NCBI RefSeq assembly: GCF_010015585.1
Contig: NW_022985076.1
Coordinates: 612,764-676,763 of the forward strand
From: Eremomyces bilateralis CBS 781.70
Taxonomy: Eukaryota > Ascomycota > Dothideomycetes > Eremomycetales > Eremomycetaceae
Direction of reading: 5' to 3'
DNA: 64,000 nt
Shown: positions 44,008 to 55,487 of the stretch, one piece after another
Layout: every line of letters begins with the position of its first letter
How positions within the stretch are numbered: the stretch's first letter is position 1
The notes under the pieces: generated by a model
What the model saw: the letters and a program-made list of their open reading frames with translations, nothing else
Databases searched by the model: none
What the model was told of the DNA's origin: nothing
Translations under genes and position numbers: made by a program

Positions 44008-44474
44008 TCATGACTTCAGCATTTTGTTTCGCTTTTCCCTTCTCCTCAGACGCTCCACCCGTTTCTGATGCATGGTCTCGGCCATTTTTGCGTATCTTTC
44101 CTTCTCTGCCTTTGCCTCGCGGCGGTCCTTGATACCTTGGATCCATTTCTACGAAGGTCAGCCGATGAACTGGTGTTCAAGAGTGGGGTAGACCTACTTG
44201 TCGCGATGCTGCTTTCTCCTCCTTCATTTCTCGTTCCTTTGCTTTGACGGAGTCGAGGGCCTTTTGTTTCGCCATGCGTTTGGCGAATGATGTCAAGCCA
44301 GCGGTAGGGCGAAATGCGGTTTTCGGTTCGTGCCAATTTTTGCCTGATGAATTAGTCCGACGTGCTGCGGGCGGACAGGATTGGGACTGTACCATTCACT
44401 CGCTTTCCTAAGGTCATTGGGTTGGAGTCGGATTGCTCCGTTATGGTTGTTTGAGTGGCCTGTGTATCCGCCAT
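44008..44474 (-). CDS. cgr1: rRNA-processing protein Cgr1
   Basis: Exons complement(44393..44474), complement(44198..44343) and complement(44008..44148), with introns of 49 bases each, give 122 aa. The marks are [18 protein letters not shown] (across the first splice), [18 protein letters not shown], the charged helix [31 protein letters not shown] and the end [14 protein letters not shown]. Cgr1 is a small, highly basic nucleolar coiled-coil protein needed for 60S ribosomal subunit assembly; the Aspergillus orthologue is of similar size. None of the three exons alone is a convincing gene, so it is easily missed. Confidence 0.92.
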
Positions 44475-44925
44475 TTTGAATCGGGTCGCTGGATGTGAAG
44501 CGAGTGTTGGAGGTAGGGTATAGGTAATGTAGTATTTGGATTTTGGAGTGATGGTTGAAAAGTGAAGTTTGAGGTTGGCCAAGGGCTGCTCTGATTGCAC
44601 AGAAATTTCAAGTGGGGCGATATTTCGATGCCTTTAGTAATTAGTAACCTGTCAGGGTGCAGCAGGGTACTAAAATACATACTGAGTCTCTGACCGTCGT
44701 AAGGCCGTACATAATATTATTAAAATGTTGATTCATTCATGCAATCCCTTTGCTGTGTCAACCATTCAAACTGTTGCGGATTATTCCTGGGTCGTGAAGT
44801 GCATCGCATTGGAAAGGAAATCTCGAAGGGATCCTACAGGGCATGTAGTGATGAAAGGAGATATATAACACTGTGATATAATCGTACACAACACCCAACC
44901 TCGACGCCTTGATCAACCAGCTTCG
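44475..44925. other. intergenic between cgr1 and cmc2
   Basis: 451 bases holding the cgr1 promoter and cmc2 3' side. AT-rich (around 44700-44740), with no coding frame of note. Confidence 0.6.
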
Positions 44926-45258
44926 TTATGAGTTGGCATCGATATCAGCCCAGATTTCCCGTATCTTGGCATTCTTGACCTTTGCTTTGTCCCGATTCTC
45001 CTGCGTCCGCTTCAGTCGTTCTTTACGGAGACACATGTTGACTGCATGCTTGGCTTTCGTGCAACCCCCAACCGTTTTCCAGAGAAAGCCTCGGGCATGG
45101 CATTCATCGAGGGCCGTCATGACCTCTTCGCAACCTGATGAGCATAAGCAGACTGTCGTCTCAGGCCTCTGGAACACCGCATCGGTAAAGATGAATGGTG
45201 TAAGGAAGTGCTTCAAAAACCCACCTTGGTTGTCTTTCGTGTGCAATAGAGGATGCAT
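44926..45258 (-). CDS. cmc2: COX assembly mitochondrial protein 2 (Cmc2), twin CX9C
   Basis: Exons complement(45225..45258) and complement(44926..45134), joined by a 90-base GTGGGT...CAG intron, give 80 aa starting MHPLLHTKDNQG. The retained intron stays open for 30 codons, so unspliced reading gives a false insertion. The protein has twin CX9C motifs, CEEVMTALDEC and CTKAKHAVNMC, and the conserved tail KVKNAKIREIWADID. It is an intermembrane-space protein of the Mia40 import pathway needed for cytochrome c oxidase assembly. The start was chosen seven codons inside the open frame because MHPxLHTKDN is conserved. Confidence 0.92.
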   Translation of the reverse strand: MHPLLHTKDNQGGFLKHFLTPFIFTDAVFQRPETTVCLCSSGCEEVMTALDECHARGFLWKTVGGCTKAKHAVNMCLRKERLKRTQENRDKAKVKNAKIREIWADIDANS

Positions 45259-46766
45259 TGTGGCCAATATGAGGTTCAAAGAATCGATGAATTGGTTAGC
45301 CCTGTTCCGTGGCGGATGCGAACTGCTCTCCTATATCAGATCTGAAATGGGTGGGCGAGGCAGAACTGACCAGACCTGTCGGCTCCAGGGAGGTCCTACC
45401 AATGCGGTTCTCCTCGGGAGATTGATCGCTATAAGATGGACTGCATACTATGAAAGTGGCTAGGTTGAGGGAATTTACGCAATATTCACCTAAGACTCGC
45501 TTTGAAGCCGACGGAAAACCGTGATGGCTTCAAGGGACAGTTCACGTGATCTTATGGTTAGCATTAGTCACATGATCAGATGATTGAGAGTCACATGACC
45601 TGGATACACACATGTGATTCGATTCTCAATTTTTGGATCATCCAGCCAAAATCTCACGGCTCACCTGTATTATCATTCTTTCTCCCGAACTTACAGATAG
45701 AATTAATGTTACTAATTACGAATCAATGCCTGTGCCATGTCCGTGCTGCTGTGCTGTCACTGCTCACTAGTTTCCAGGCGTCATCTATACAAGCTTCCTC
45801 CAATCCTCCTGTCCTCCAACTTTTCCCCACATCAGTCTTCGGCCAGCCACTTATAATGCAGTAAGCATCCGATCTGCATGTTGAATCTCCGAACAGTTCG
45901 AACCGAACTTTCCAAAAAGACTAAAACCCTAGCTACAGAATGTTTCTTCCGATATCTCAGGCCTGAAGCAGGGTTTCGAATTTCGATTATCACTTATCAG
46001 TGCTGTCAAGGAAACCTCTCAAAATGCTTATCTCTGACCTCGAAACCATTACCTCAAACACCTCAAAGCTATTACCGTACATATGAAGCCAAGTATTCAC
46101 CGTTTCCTTTATTCTATAATGTTTCGAGTCGGGAAATAAGTTTCACTTTGAAGATTTTATGAACGCTATCAAATGAAGTCCACTGCCGAATTCTTTCAAG
46201 TCTTAGTCTATGCCGGTTGGTGTCTAAATCGTATCAATATGACTTTACGGAGTACGTTCTAGTCGATAAGGCGTGCCAACACCGCCCTTATCTATATTTG
46301 AGGGATATATTTTCCGGGTCCTTGGTATCTCCCCAGTCCCCACTTCCTACCGCTGCTAGAAAACTGAAGGATGTCGGCAACGATCTATATCATCCTAAAT
46401 CATGATCTATACTGAAAGCGGAGTTCCGATCCTGCTCCCCCCTCAGAATGCTACGCGCCTACGCAACCAGCTCGAAGCTCCTCGGGGCTTACACGGAACT
46501 CTCCCAAGGATGCCGCTAACGTCATTAGTTGATACTTCTATATGCTACCGTGCGTGGGATCTCGCTCCGTAGTTGATAAGAGAATCAAATATCTCTGACA
46601 AGCATGTATTGGCCCCTTCAGTTCCGAATTTATAAGAGTTGAGCTTCCCAGCACGAAGCCAAGCTCCAACCAGGTACGGAATGCGCCCTCGAATCTGAGA
46701 GTCCTTCCCAGTAGTCGTCGTTGGCTTTTACATCTAAGTTCTTTTGGCCGAAACGTTACCTGAACC
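45259..46766. other. 1.5 kb intergenic, cmc2 and amine oxidase promoters
   Basis: Noncoding as far as I can tell. The notable feature is a cluster of CACGTG/CACATG boxes at 45542-45616, about 285-360 bases upstream of cmc2. Frames at 45580-45864 and 45878-46162 are plus-strand, Leu/Ser-rich and without family resemblance. Confidence 0.55.
45542..45616. promoter_or_regulatory. cluster of E-box-like CACRTG motifs
   Basis: TCACGTGAT (45542-45550), TCACATGATCAGATGA (from about 45568), TCACATGACC (from about 45591) and ACATGTGATT (from about 45610) lie within 75 bases upstream of cmc2. Four related boxes so close together suggest a bHLH-type binding region. Confidence 0.45.
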
Positions 46767-49460
46767 ATGGCCTTATTCAAAGTCTTTGGGGCTAATTGGC
46801 TTGCCGCGCTAGTGGTTCTCCTTTTCGCGGTTGGAACAGTCGTTTCTATGCCGAACTCATTGCCAAAACTGGAGAAGGTTCCGCACGGCTATGCAAAGAA
46901 CTGGCTTTACAGTCGTGGCGGAAAGCCGAGGAACGAGACGAAGCCGGTCAACGCAGAGTCTTGTGTAGCGCCCGTTGTGCAGACAATTACTGCCCCCAAG
47001 GAAAATATCTTTGCTGGTCTGTCTGATGTGGAGGCCGCCTCTGTCGTCGCCTTCCTCTTCGATCAGAAAACCCTCAACTTAACCACTTCCGATGAAGCGG
47101 GCAGCTGGGACAATACCATGTGAGCCCGAGGTTGATATGCTCACGACGCACATACTAACAGATCTAGTACTCTCGTGGAACTTTTGCAACCCAACAAGAC
47201 AGCCGCCCTCAGCTATTTGGACGGCAACGGTACCCCTCCTGTACGCTATGCTCATGTTATGCTCAATTGTCGATCAACCGAAGAACCCTATTACCAGGAC
47301 TTGACCGTCGGGCCGTTGCCCATTTCGAATGGAACGACTACGATCGCCGCTCTGGAGTATCCATACACTCGCAAGACTGAGGGCAAAGTCCGAAATTTGG
47401 ATGCCGATGCTGATGAAGCTCTCTACGCCGACTGGTTGTACGTGATTGCAGCAGAGATCCAGGATATTACTCTTGACTGGTTTGGAGGCGTCGCTGTGGG
47501 AGAGGACAATGACACTCTGTCTGTTTGGGTGAGTATCTCGTGAACCGAAATACCCTTCGATTCGGCCAGCTAACCGCTTGGCAGGGCATCGATCCGTTGT
47601 GGCAAGATGATGGAATCATTCGATGGGACCAATTTTGGAACACCCCAACTGGTGACTTCGACTCTGGGACACTGCTTCCAACCGGCCTCTATTTCGGCTC
47701 CAATGTCACTGGCAGGGATGCTTCTCAGTGGGAGCTACTTGGATGGTATTACAATGGGATCTATTACAAAACTACTGAAGATTTCAAAGCAGCATACGCA
47801 AGTCCGGATTTCGTCAAGCACAACCCGAATGTTGATGGCGACTGGGCCTGGACAGACCACCTGGGATCTAGTCCAGAGCAGGATGTTATCGCACCTCCAG
47901 TTTCCGTTGCTCCGTCTGGATCCCGGTATGCCGTTGACGTTCCGCAGAAGTACGTCAAATGGATGGACTTCGAGTTCTACATTTCTTTCAACCGAGATTT
48001 GGCCATGCAGCTGCATGACATCAAATACAAGGGTGAACGAGTGCTCTACGAGCTCGGCTTGCAAGAAGCGCTTGCACATTGTGAGTTGGGAATATATCCC
48101 AGTGTTATCAAGTGCTAACCCAAGACAGATGCCGGCCAAGGTATATACCATACCACACCTACCGAAGATTGCGCTAATTGAACTATTTGACAGACCCGAC
48201 GCAATCCGGTACTGCGTACCTTGATAGTTTTTACGGATTTGGCCCATATAGCTTCGAGTTGGTTGCTGGCTACGACTGCCCTTCCCATGCAACCTACTTG
48301 GACACCCAATTCTACACGGGCGAGACGACGCACACGCACAAGAATAGCATTTGCTTGTTTGAGAAAGAAGCGCAGCATGCCATGTCTAGGCATAGCACTG
48401 GCAGCTATGTCACGGTCAATAAGAACATATACTTCACCGTAAGGAACATTTGCACCATTGGTAACTACGACTACATGTTTTCATACGAATTCTACATGGA
48501 TGGGAGCATGAAGGTGGAAGTTCGAGCATCGGGTTATATCCAGTCGGTAAGCAGATGTGGTTGGGCGGATTGCAACGGAATCAAGGTTAACTCATGCAGG
48601 CTTTCTTCGCGAACAACGATGATTATGGTTATCAGATCCACGACTCACTTTCAGGATCCATGCACGATCACGTCCTCAACTTCAAGGCCGATTTCGATGT
48701 CCTCGGCACATCCAACACGTTGACTAAGACTGCTCTCGTTCCCACCACAGAAACTTATCCGTGGTCAATGGGGAAGAGCCGCAACACCATGAAGCTGAAC
48801 AAAACGCGAGTTGTCTCCGAGGACGAAAGCAAGCTCTTCTGGGACCACAACTCGCAGACTCAGTACCAAATCGTCAATCTTGACAAGCCGAACAAATATG
48901 GCGAGTCCCGAGGTTGGCGCATCTCGCCCTCCGAAGGAACGGCGCATCTTACCGTCGAGAACAGCAGCAATCTTCAAAATGCAGCCAATTGGGCGAAGTA
49001 TGACTTTGCTGTCACCCGTCGCAAGGATACCGAGCCGCGCGCTGCTCACGCGTACAACTCACAAGACGTCGCCAATCCTCCGGTTGACTTTGATGACTTC
49101 TTTGATGGCGAGAGCCTGGAACAGGAGGATCTGGTGGTGTGGTTCAATCTGGGAATGCACCACGTCCCGCACACTGGCGATCTGCCGAACACGGTGATGA
49201 CGAATGCGCATAGTTCGGTTCAGTTCTCTCCACTGAACTATTTGATGGGCGACGCTGGCAGGGAGTCAGTCAACATGGTCCGTGTCCAATATGGTGAAGG
49301 GGAGCCGAGTGACGTTGTGACATTCGGAGGACAAGAACCGCAGTGCTTGGTTGATATGGCCACCTTGCAGCCAGATCTGACCACCTACATCGGCGACGTG
49401 GTCATCAGGAAGTTTCCTTTCGACCCCAACAACCCGTACTTTGAGACGGGTTCCATTTAG
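46767..49460 (+). CDS. copper amine oxidase, secretory type
   Basis: Exons 46767..47119, 47168..47528, 47585..48080, 48129..48140, 48194..48546 and 48600..49460 give 811 aa. Exon 4 is only 12 bases (4 codons) and joins EALAHY to AGQDPTQSG. A hydrophobic N-terminus (WLAALVVLLFAVGTVV) directs the protein to the secretory route. Catalytic features are DSFYGFGPY with the base Asp, the topaquinone site TIGNYDYMF (Tyr is the cofactor precursor), a copper-ligand HDH (MHDHVLNFKADFD), and the distal His region (GMHHVPHTGDLPNTV). The enzyme oxidises primary amines to aldehydes with H2O2 and ammonia. No siderophore link is suggested. Confidence 0.9.
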
Positions 49461-49826
49461 ACAATGCTGTGGTCACAAGCCGGCGCTTGAGTCCGGAGCT
49501 CATAGGATTGGTGTTAGATGCAGCAGGCAGTACGTTGCAATGTGTAAATAGAGAATGGCGAATGGTGCAAGGGAATATAGAGTTGGAAGACTTGAGAAGG
49601 GTATCCAGCCAACAAGGCGATTCGCGCCATCCATCTATTGTTACATAGTCCCGCTCCAATTCTATACATAATAAGCCGAGTCAAGCACAAGAATGGTCCT
49701 CATGAGTCGCACTCTTGATCCATATCCGCCGCGTACCACGCAGCTTCAATCCCAAATGATCGCGCAGAAAAGCCCGACCTTTTACAGGCGACCGTCGGCA
49801 TCCGCAAAGCCAGGTGTCATGCCAAA
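49461..49826. other. convergent intergenic, amine oxidase and tim10
   Basis: 366 bases between converging stops, likely 3' UTRs. No feature of note. Confidence 0.6.
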
Positions 49827-50287
49827 TTACATGCCAAACATCCCTCCACTACCAGCCTGGCCGCCCCTTGCATTCGCTGCGTCCTGTTGGAACTTCTCGG
49901 AGACCTTCAAGCTGACTTCGACAAACTTCGCGGCGCAGCGGTCAAGACAGACAGACTCGGCTTTGTTCAGTTCGCCCTCGCGGTAGTCCGTTGGTAGGCA
50001 TTTTCGGGTGCAGGATGAATTGAGTCTAGGAGCGATGAGTGTCAGTAACGATGGAGAAAGGCAATGGCGATTGGGGATGATCTTGCTGCGCGTGTCCGAG
50101 AGTTGTGGGCGTTGCAGATTCGACTTGGATTGACTAGAAGCCAAGGAGGGCTGCGGAACAAGTGGAATAGGAAGAAGTATTATTACCTGCTAAAGGCGTC
50201 CATAACCATCTCGAATTCCATTTCTGCTTGGGCGATCTTCTCCGCCGAGCTGGGTTGCGGTCGCCCGCCGCCGAAGAGGAATGACAT
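49827..50287 (-). CDS. tim10: small Tim chaperone TIM10
   Basis: Exons complement(50187..50287) and complement(49827..50025), joined by a 161-base GTAATA...TAG intron, give 99 aa. It begins [20 protein letters not shown] and has the twin CX3C motifs CTRKC and CLDRC around the conserved [19 protein letters not shown]10 works with TIM9 as a hexameric chaperone in the mitochondrial intermembrane space for carrier and beta-barrel precursors. The Gly/Met-rich tail ([12 protein letters not shown]) is typical of fungal TIM10. A CACGTGAC lies 212 bases upstream. Confidence 0.92.
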
Positions 50288-51112
50288 GATCGGGGAGGTT
50301 GGTGTGAGGGTTCTGGCTAAGATATTGGGGAAATAGTGGCCGTAAGCTCGTCAGGAAGAATTGAATTGCTGAAGTTGTTGTATAGTTCACGACTGTTTGT
50401 GTATTGACTACAGTTATGTTACTCTCAACTTTTTGATGAAGCTGTAGACAATTCATCGTGATGCAACTGAGAAATAAGTGGGAAACGTCGGGCTTGCCCA
50501 CGTGACACCCCTGACTGTCCTATTCTCATGTCTACCTTAACTCTACTGGAGGAATTCACTACGGTTGTCCACCCGAGGGAAGTAAAATAAACCTCAAAGG
50601 GTTTGCCGCCTTAAAATGTAGAGCTTGGTTTTCTTCGCAGGTTGCCCGTTCCCTCGAAAGCCGAGCCTCAACCAATTCCACGAGACCAGGGAGGAGAATG
50701 TTGCAGGAGAAGACCAGTTTCGATTCTGGGTCATCTTAATTGAAGACCAGTATTATGCCATAACGGAAATTATCTAAGAGTCTATTGTCGGTACTTCCAT
50801 AACCTTGAGCAAAGATAGAAGACCTCTATTACTCAATAACTAAAACATCATTCATGCAGCAATGGGCTTGGACAGTAAAGATAGGCAAATATATCCAAAG
50901 TCATTTCGTCTAAAACTGCATGTCCTCTACAGAGTTGCATGTGAAAAATCCTCAGGGGAAGATCACACCCTTCGGTTCTGATGGTCGAATAAAGACATGA
51001 TTCATAGTACCCCGTCTATGAGGAATTGCGGAGGAAAATTGCATACTCGAACAAATGGTTTTACATACAAGCTCATGGCAGGCCATGGAAAACCTTCTGC
51101 CACTCATTCAGA
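50288..51112. other. intergenic, tim10 promoter and mrpl1 3' side
   Basis: 825 bases with the tim10 promoter (CACGTGAC at 50499) and the 3' UTR of the mitochondrial L1 gene. No coding frame is convincing. Confidence 0.6.
50499..50506. promoter_or_regulatory. CACGTGAC motif
   Basis: A CACGTG palindrome 212 bases upstream of tim10, of the same type as those before the complex I subunit, CFIm25 and cmc2 genes. Confidence 0.4.
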
Positions 51113-52195
51113 CTATTGTGATATTGAAGTCTGCGTGTCGGCTCGCCAATCGCTTTCTAGGAACACGAGTTGCTCCATAGGCAGAGACTTCTCGCTCCGG
51201 AATTGTCCGTTAAGGCTGAATCCAGGGGAGTTTGTGGAGCTCAGAACCTGCACGGTGATTAGCAATCGCCGGACTAGAACATGGGACAACGCCTTACCAC
51301 TTCATGAATGTCCTTGGAGATCTTTTCGCTCATCGCGGCCATATCTTTCTTCAACTGACCGATCAGGGCTGCCACATTCGACTTCAGCTTGTCCGGTGTG
51401 AAACCCAGCTGTCCAATGGCGACCCGTATCACCGCCCGACTTTCTCGATACTCGCTCGCACCGCCCATGTCTCGTAATGCCGCGGCAACGTCCTTTACGA
51501 TGGTATTCGTCTTCGCGCTTGGCATCAGCTGCCTAGGTCCTAGGATCCTCGCGACACCAGCTTTGTTCAGCTTTGCAACGGATTCGTCGTGCGCGATGCA
51601 TCGATCAAAGTCAATCTTTCCCGCCTTGACCTTCTCAAAAACTTCTTCTTCGCCGACAAGCGCGGCTCCGGCCTCACGGGCGGCGATCCCTTGTGGAGAA
51701 TCGGCTGGGCAGATGACACATATGCGGAGGTCGGTACGGACAGGGTAAGGGAGTCGGACGCGATTACGGATGACGGGGCCATCTTTGAGCGACCGGAGGC
51801 GAATGTGAAGCTCGTATTTTGGGACATTCGGAGGACGGCCGACTTCAAATGCTTGAATGATTCTATGACGAAGGGTCAGTTTTCCAGGCTCTCATGCCAT
51901 GTCGGGTTCATGGAAAATATACGCACCGCATCGCATCGCACAGCGTATACTGCTCAGCAAGCTTCAGGTTCGGTTGGCGATACTCTTGCGGACCCTTCTT
52001 CTTCTTCTTCGTTTCCTTCCCGGCAGCTTTGTTCTTTTTTCGATATTTGGCGGCATTGGCACTGGTTCCGGTCGTGGCATATCTTGTCTGCATCGCCAGC
52101 GGTAGCTGGAAGGCGGATCGATCGACTTGGAGATGCGATCGTTGGAAGAGGCATGACAGGCATTGGCGCCTGTATAGAGGAGCTGCGAACGCCAT
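51113..52195 (-). CDS. mitochondrial large-subunit ribosomal protein uL1m
   Basis: Exons complement(51927..52195), complement(51298..51862) and complement(51113..51247) give 322 aa. A presequence and Lys-rich linker (RKKNKAAGKETKKKKKGPQEY) lead into the L1 fold: QAFEVGRPPNVPKYELHIRL, the signature LNKAGVARILGPRQLMPSAK, and the C-terminal STNSPGFSLNG in the third exon. It binds mitochondrial 21S rRNA in the L1 stalk. The start MAFAAPLYRRQC is the most likely; Met codons at 52228 and 52276 are in frame and possible. The second intron is 50 bases and the first 64. Confidence 0.85.
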
Positions 52196-55100
52196 TGAGA
52201 CGGGTGGCTTAAGAAAAGATGCTGTCATCTCAACAGCTGGTTGTCTATTGAAGACGTCGAAAAGAATGTTAGACATGAATTGAAGTCAGAATGTGACAGG
52301 GGTCCGAAATGTGGGCCAACAATTGAATGTTCTCACTCTGTTCAATTCTCACACGTGCACAGCCAACTAGAGGCAATTGGAATCATTTTCATGCTGTTAG
52401 AATTAGATGCACACATCACGAAATCAAACTAAGAGCCCATTCAAGGGCACTTGAAGATGGGTAGAAGCTCTTTGATTCATCATCCAGTGTAGATTCTGTG
52501 AGTGTGCTCAACTCAGGTATACACTCAGGTCATCACTTGCATCAGGGGCAACCTTCATGCAAGACTGGCGGATAGCGATTCAAATTGGAGAAAAAGTTTG
52601 TTGTTATATTACCGAATCCCATTCCACCAACCGCGTTAGGGATTGAGAAAGTAGATTTGCTCGGATGGATAGACCTTCACCCTAGAGACGCGTAAGACAC
52701 TGAGCTTTCTCCGATGATATCACGCATCAATAGGCAGGACAGCACCTAGATCCTTTGTATCGCGGTCCTCGATTCGGTGGACCTGATAAATGCTCCATCA
52801 CAATTTGTTAGTTGCGGTTAAAACAGACGAGGAGCCTGGGAGAGACTAGTTGGATATCAGGAGCTCGGAACAGGAATCGTCGCCTATGGAATCACCTACC
52901 AAAATAACTATGGGAAAATGATGTGATGAGTGGGATGGAGGCCGGAACCAGACATGTCGTCGACGCAGATGGAGCCTCTAGATGACGATACCAAGCCCGC
53001 AAAGAAGGTTGAGCTCTCGCTTGGGGAGCAGTTTCCTCAAACGATGTTGCATTTACTCCTTGAGAACCGAAATTTCATTACCACATCACCAAAGCTCGGT
53101 CTCAGAATGTGAATGTAAATGGAATGACACCATTTGGACCAGTTAGCAACTCAGAATGTTGAGGCTGGCGAAATCCCGATGCTAAATGGCGTGAGGCGAG
53201 GCTGTTAGTACGACTATGTATCAGCTCGAAACCCGGACTCCTGGAGGGGACATATTCCGGTGGAGCAACCTTTGATGAACCAAACAGTAATTTGACCTGA
53301 CTGAATATCTGCGTCTGAATGATGTCCGAAGACCCTGTCAGACAGGTAATAGCCCCATGAAAGCGGTGGGCGGTAAGGTAGTAGCTATCGGAGGTTCGAA
53401 ACATCGAACTACGCTTGATCTCCGAATCTCTCAGCCTCCATCGAAAGCATGCTGGGCAGTGAGCACAGGTGCCATCGTGTTGGATATTGCGGTGAAAGCA
53501 CATGGACCCAAGAGTATGGTAGCATATGCCGATGCAGACCAAAATTCCGAGGAGCAAATTGAAAGCCATTTCCCCGCAATTCGTTTAATGTAGCCTTCAC
53601 CGGCGGATGGGGCCGTTGACTAGGTCAGTACCAACTGAAGCAAGATCCGGGGTACGATGGAGAGTTCAAACTTCAAATTTCAATAGACAGTAGACACTAA
53701 GACACAGCATGAGTGTGATTTCGGTGATTGGCTCGATCATAACCTGCTTCGTGGTTCCAAGGGGACTCGTCCGACATTGTAGAGTTGAAAGAGGCGACAT
53801 CGAGCCGACATATGTCGTGATGATTTATGGCAGTTGGATGAGAAGATGAAAATTGAAACCCCTAGCATCCTGTTTACACGACGTCTCACTTGGTCCCTTG
53901 GATGCATTTAAACGTAATGGAAAATTTGGGGTCTCCACCTTCTCCGCTTTCCCCGCATCAATCTTTTACAAAAGTGGATGGGAATAGCAAATTTGCGAAG
54001 GATCGCCAAACGGCATTCGATCTCTAATTCTCCATGGATGTGTGGCACCATTGAACGATGGGGACATCGGCATCTGGGGATGTGAACGCCGAACGCGACA
54101 AAGACGAAAGAAATAGGCACGAGGCGTTACCCATGTCATACCAAAGGAAAAGCTAGCGGTCCCGTGAGCAATCAAAGCCTTATTAAGGGCTCGTGAGACG
54201 TGCGCTTATGGAGAATGGACAATGACACGAAGGCCGGCGGACGGACGAGGAGCAAAAACATGACACATGGGTTGGCAGGATTTGCCAATTGGCAGAGGGA
54301 GCCGTGAAAGGATTTATTATGTGAGGGTAAGAGAAACTCATCATGGGCCATTCGGAAGGGGTTGGAGCAGGTTTGGGAGGAGCACGTGCTCAGAGGTCAC
54401 ATCAGCGACCAGAATTCAGACGTCACATCTTTATTTGATGGCTTCATCTAGGTTCATCATCACTTCATCAGGCAGTGATGATCACCAAGTACGCAGTCGC
54501 CCCTGGACTGGCTTGGCGCCAAGGTCATATCGCGTCAATGGGTCAAACAGAGTCTCAAAGACAGTGAAAGACTGGAAATCTACAAGGGAAAGAAGGGAGT
54601 GCGCGGGAGGCAGTCAACAATAGTAATTCATTCTTTAACCTTTCGTCATTAACTCGCCCCGACTTTCCTAGTTGAGCGAGTGAGTGTGAAAAATCCGACG
54701 GAAACCTTTGATGTTTGTTGGGTCCACTCTGCAGTTTTGCACCTTCCCCGAGTTCCGAGACCCAAGAGGGCCCAGACCCAAAGGACCATTGCCCATCGAA
54801 GGGCCCTGCACTGCCCCTGTCACCCCCCTGCAGTCGTGCGGCCCTGTGCCGCTCCAGCCAATAAACGGAGCCAAATTCACCGCCGAAAACCCAGCCTAAC
54901 ACATGACATAGAACCCGACCGCTTTGCAGCGGGCAACCGCCCAGATTGCCGCCAGATGGGTTGGAGTCACAGCCAGACTGGAGCCAAACTGGAGCCAAAC
55001 TGGAACCAGCCTCAGCCAAAGTGTGGACTATAGAGGGTGGACCTCGATCACCAATGGACCACAGCATGTCCACATCTCCACATCTAACCACTGACGCACT

Positions 55101-55487
55101 CACCACCACCACAGCTGCACCGTTGCTCGTCTCTTGCATTCTATTAGTAAACACATCCATCAAGGGAAAACTCTTCAACTTCGGTGACTAACTATCCATC
55201 AACCAATTCAACCCATCCTCGACCGGAAGATCCACTCTACATCACTGCCTTTCATCTCACATCCAACGTGTTTTCTCTTTAAAGCTTCCACTCCTCCCCA
55301 TTCTGTCCCCGCATTTCATCATTACCACTGCACCACTACTATCTGCTATCACCGCCACGACTACCACTCCCACCCACCTATAGCTATCGTTGTTGTCATC
55401 GCCTTCCCGCACCACACAGCGATACCAGTTGAGTAGTCCTCAGACTAGCAGACGTCGCTATATCGCGCCCAGCCGAGCGGCCATCTA
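52196..55487. other. 3.3 kb intergenic without a confident gene
   Basis: The longest gene-free stretch besides that after sidG. Frames up to 207 codons exist (54555-55178 minus), but they are Gly/Ser/Pro-rich, have no family resemblance and overlap frames on the other strand. The end (55080-55460) is C-rich and pyrimidine-biased, as expected for a long 5' leader of the F-box gene. An 11-base tandem repeat lies at 54971-55003. Confidence 0.55.
54971..55003. repeat. 11-base tandem repeat AGCCAAACTGG x3
   Basis: Three consecutive near-identical 11-base units (the first reads AGCCAGACTGG) followed by a degenerate AACCAG. They lie about 490-520 bases upstream of the F-box gene. Confidence 0.75.

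Noticed and set aside
44926-45279. Unspliced 117-residue version of Cmc2
   Set aside because: The extra 30 residues lie between a good donor and acceptor and interrupt a conserved junction (NQG-CEEVM).
54555-55178. 207-codon minus-strand frame upstream of the F-box gene
   Set aside because: Low-complexity Gly/Ser composition, overlapping frames on the plus strand, and location in a probable promoter/leader make chance more likely.
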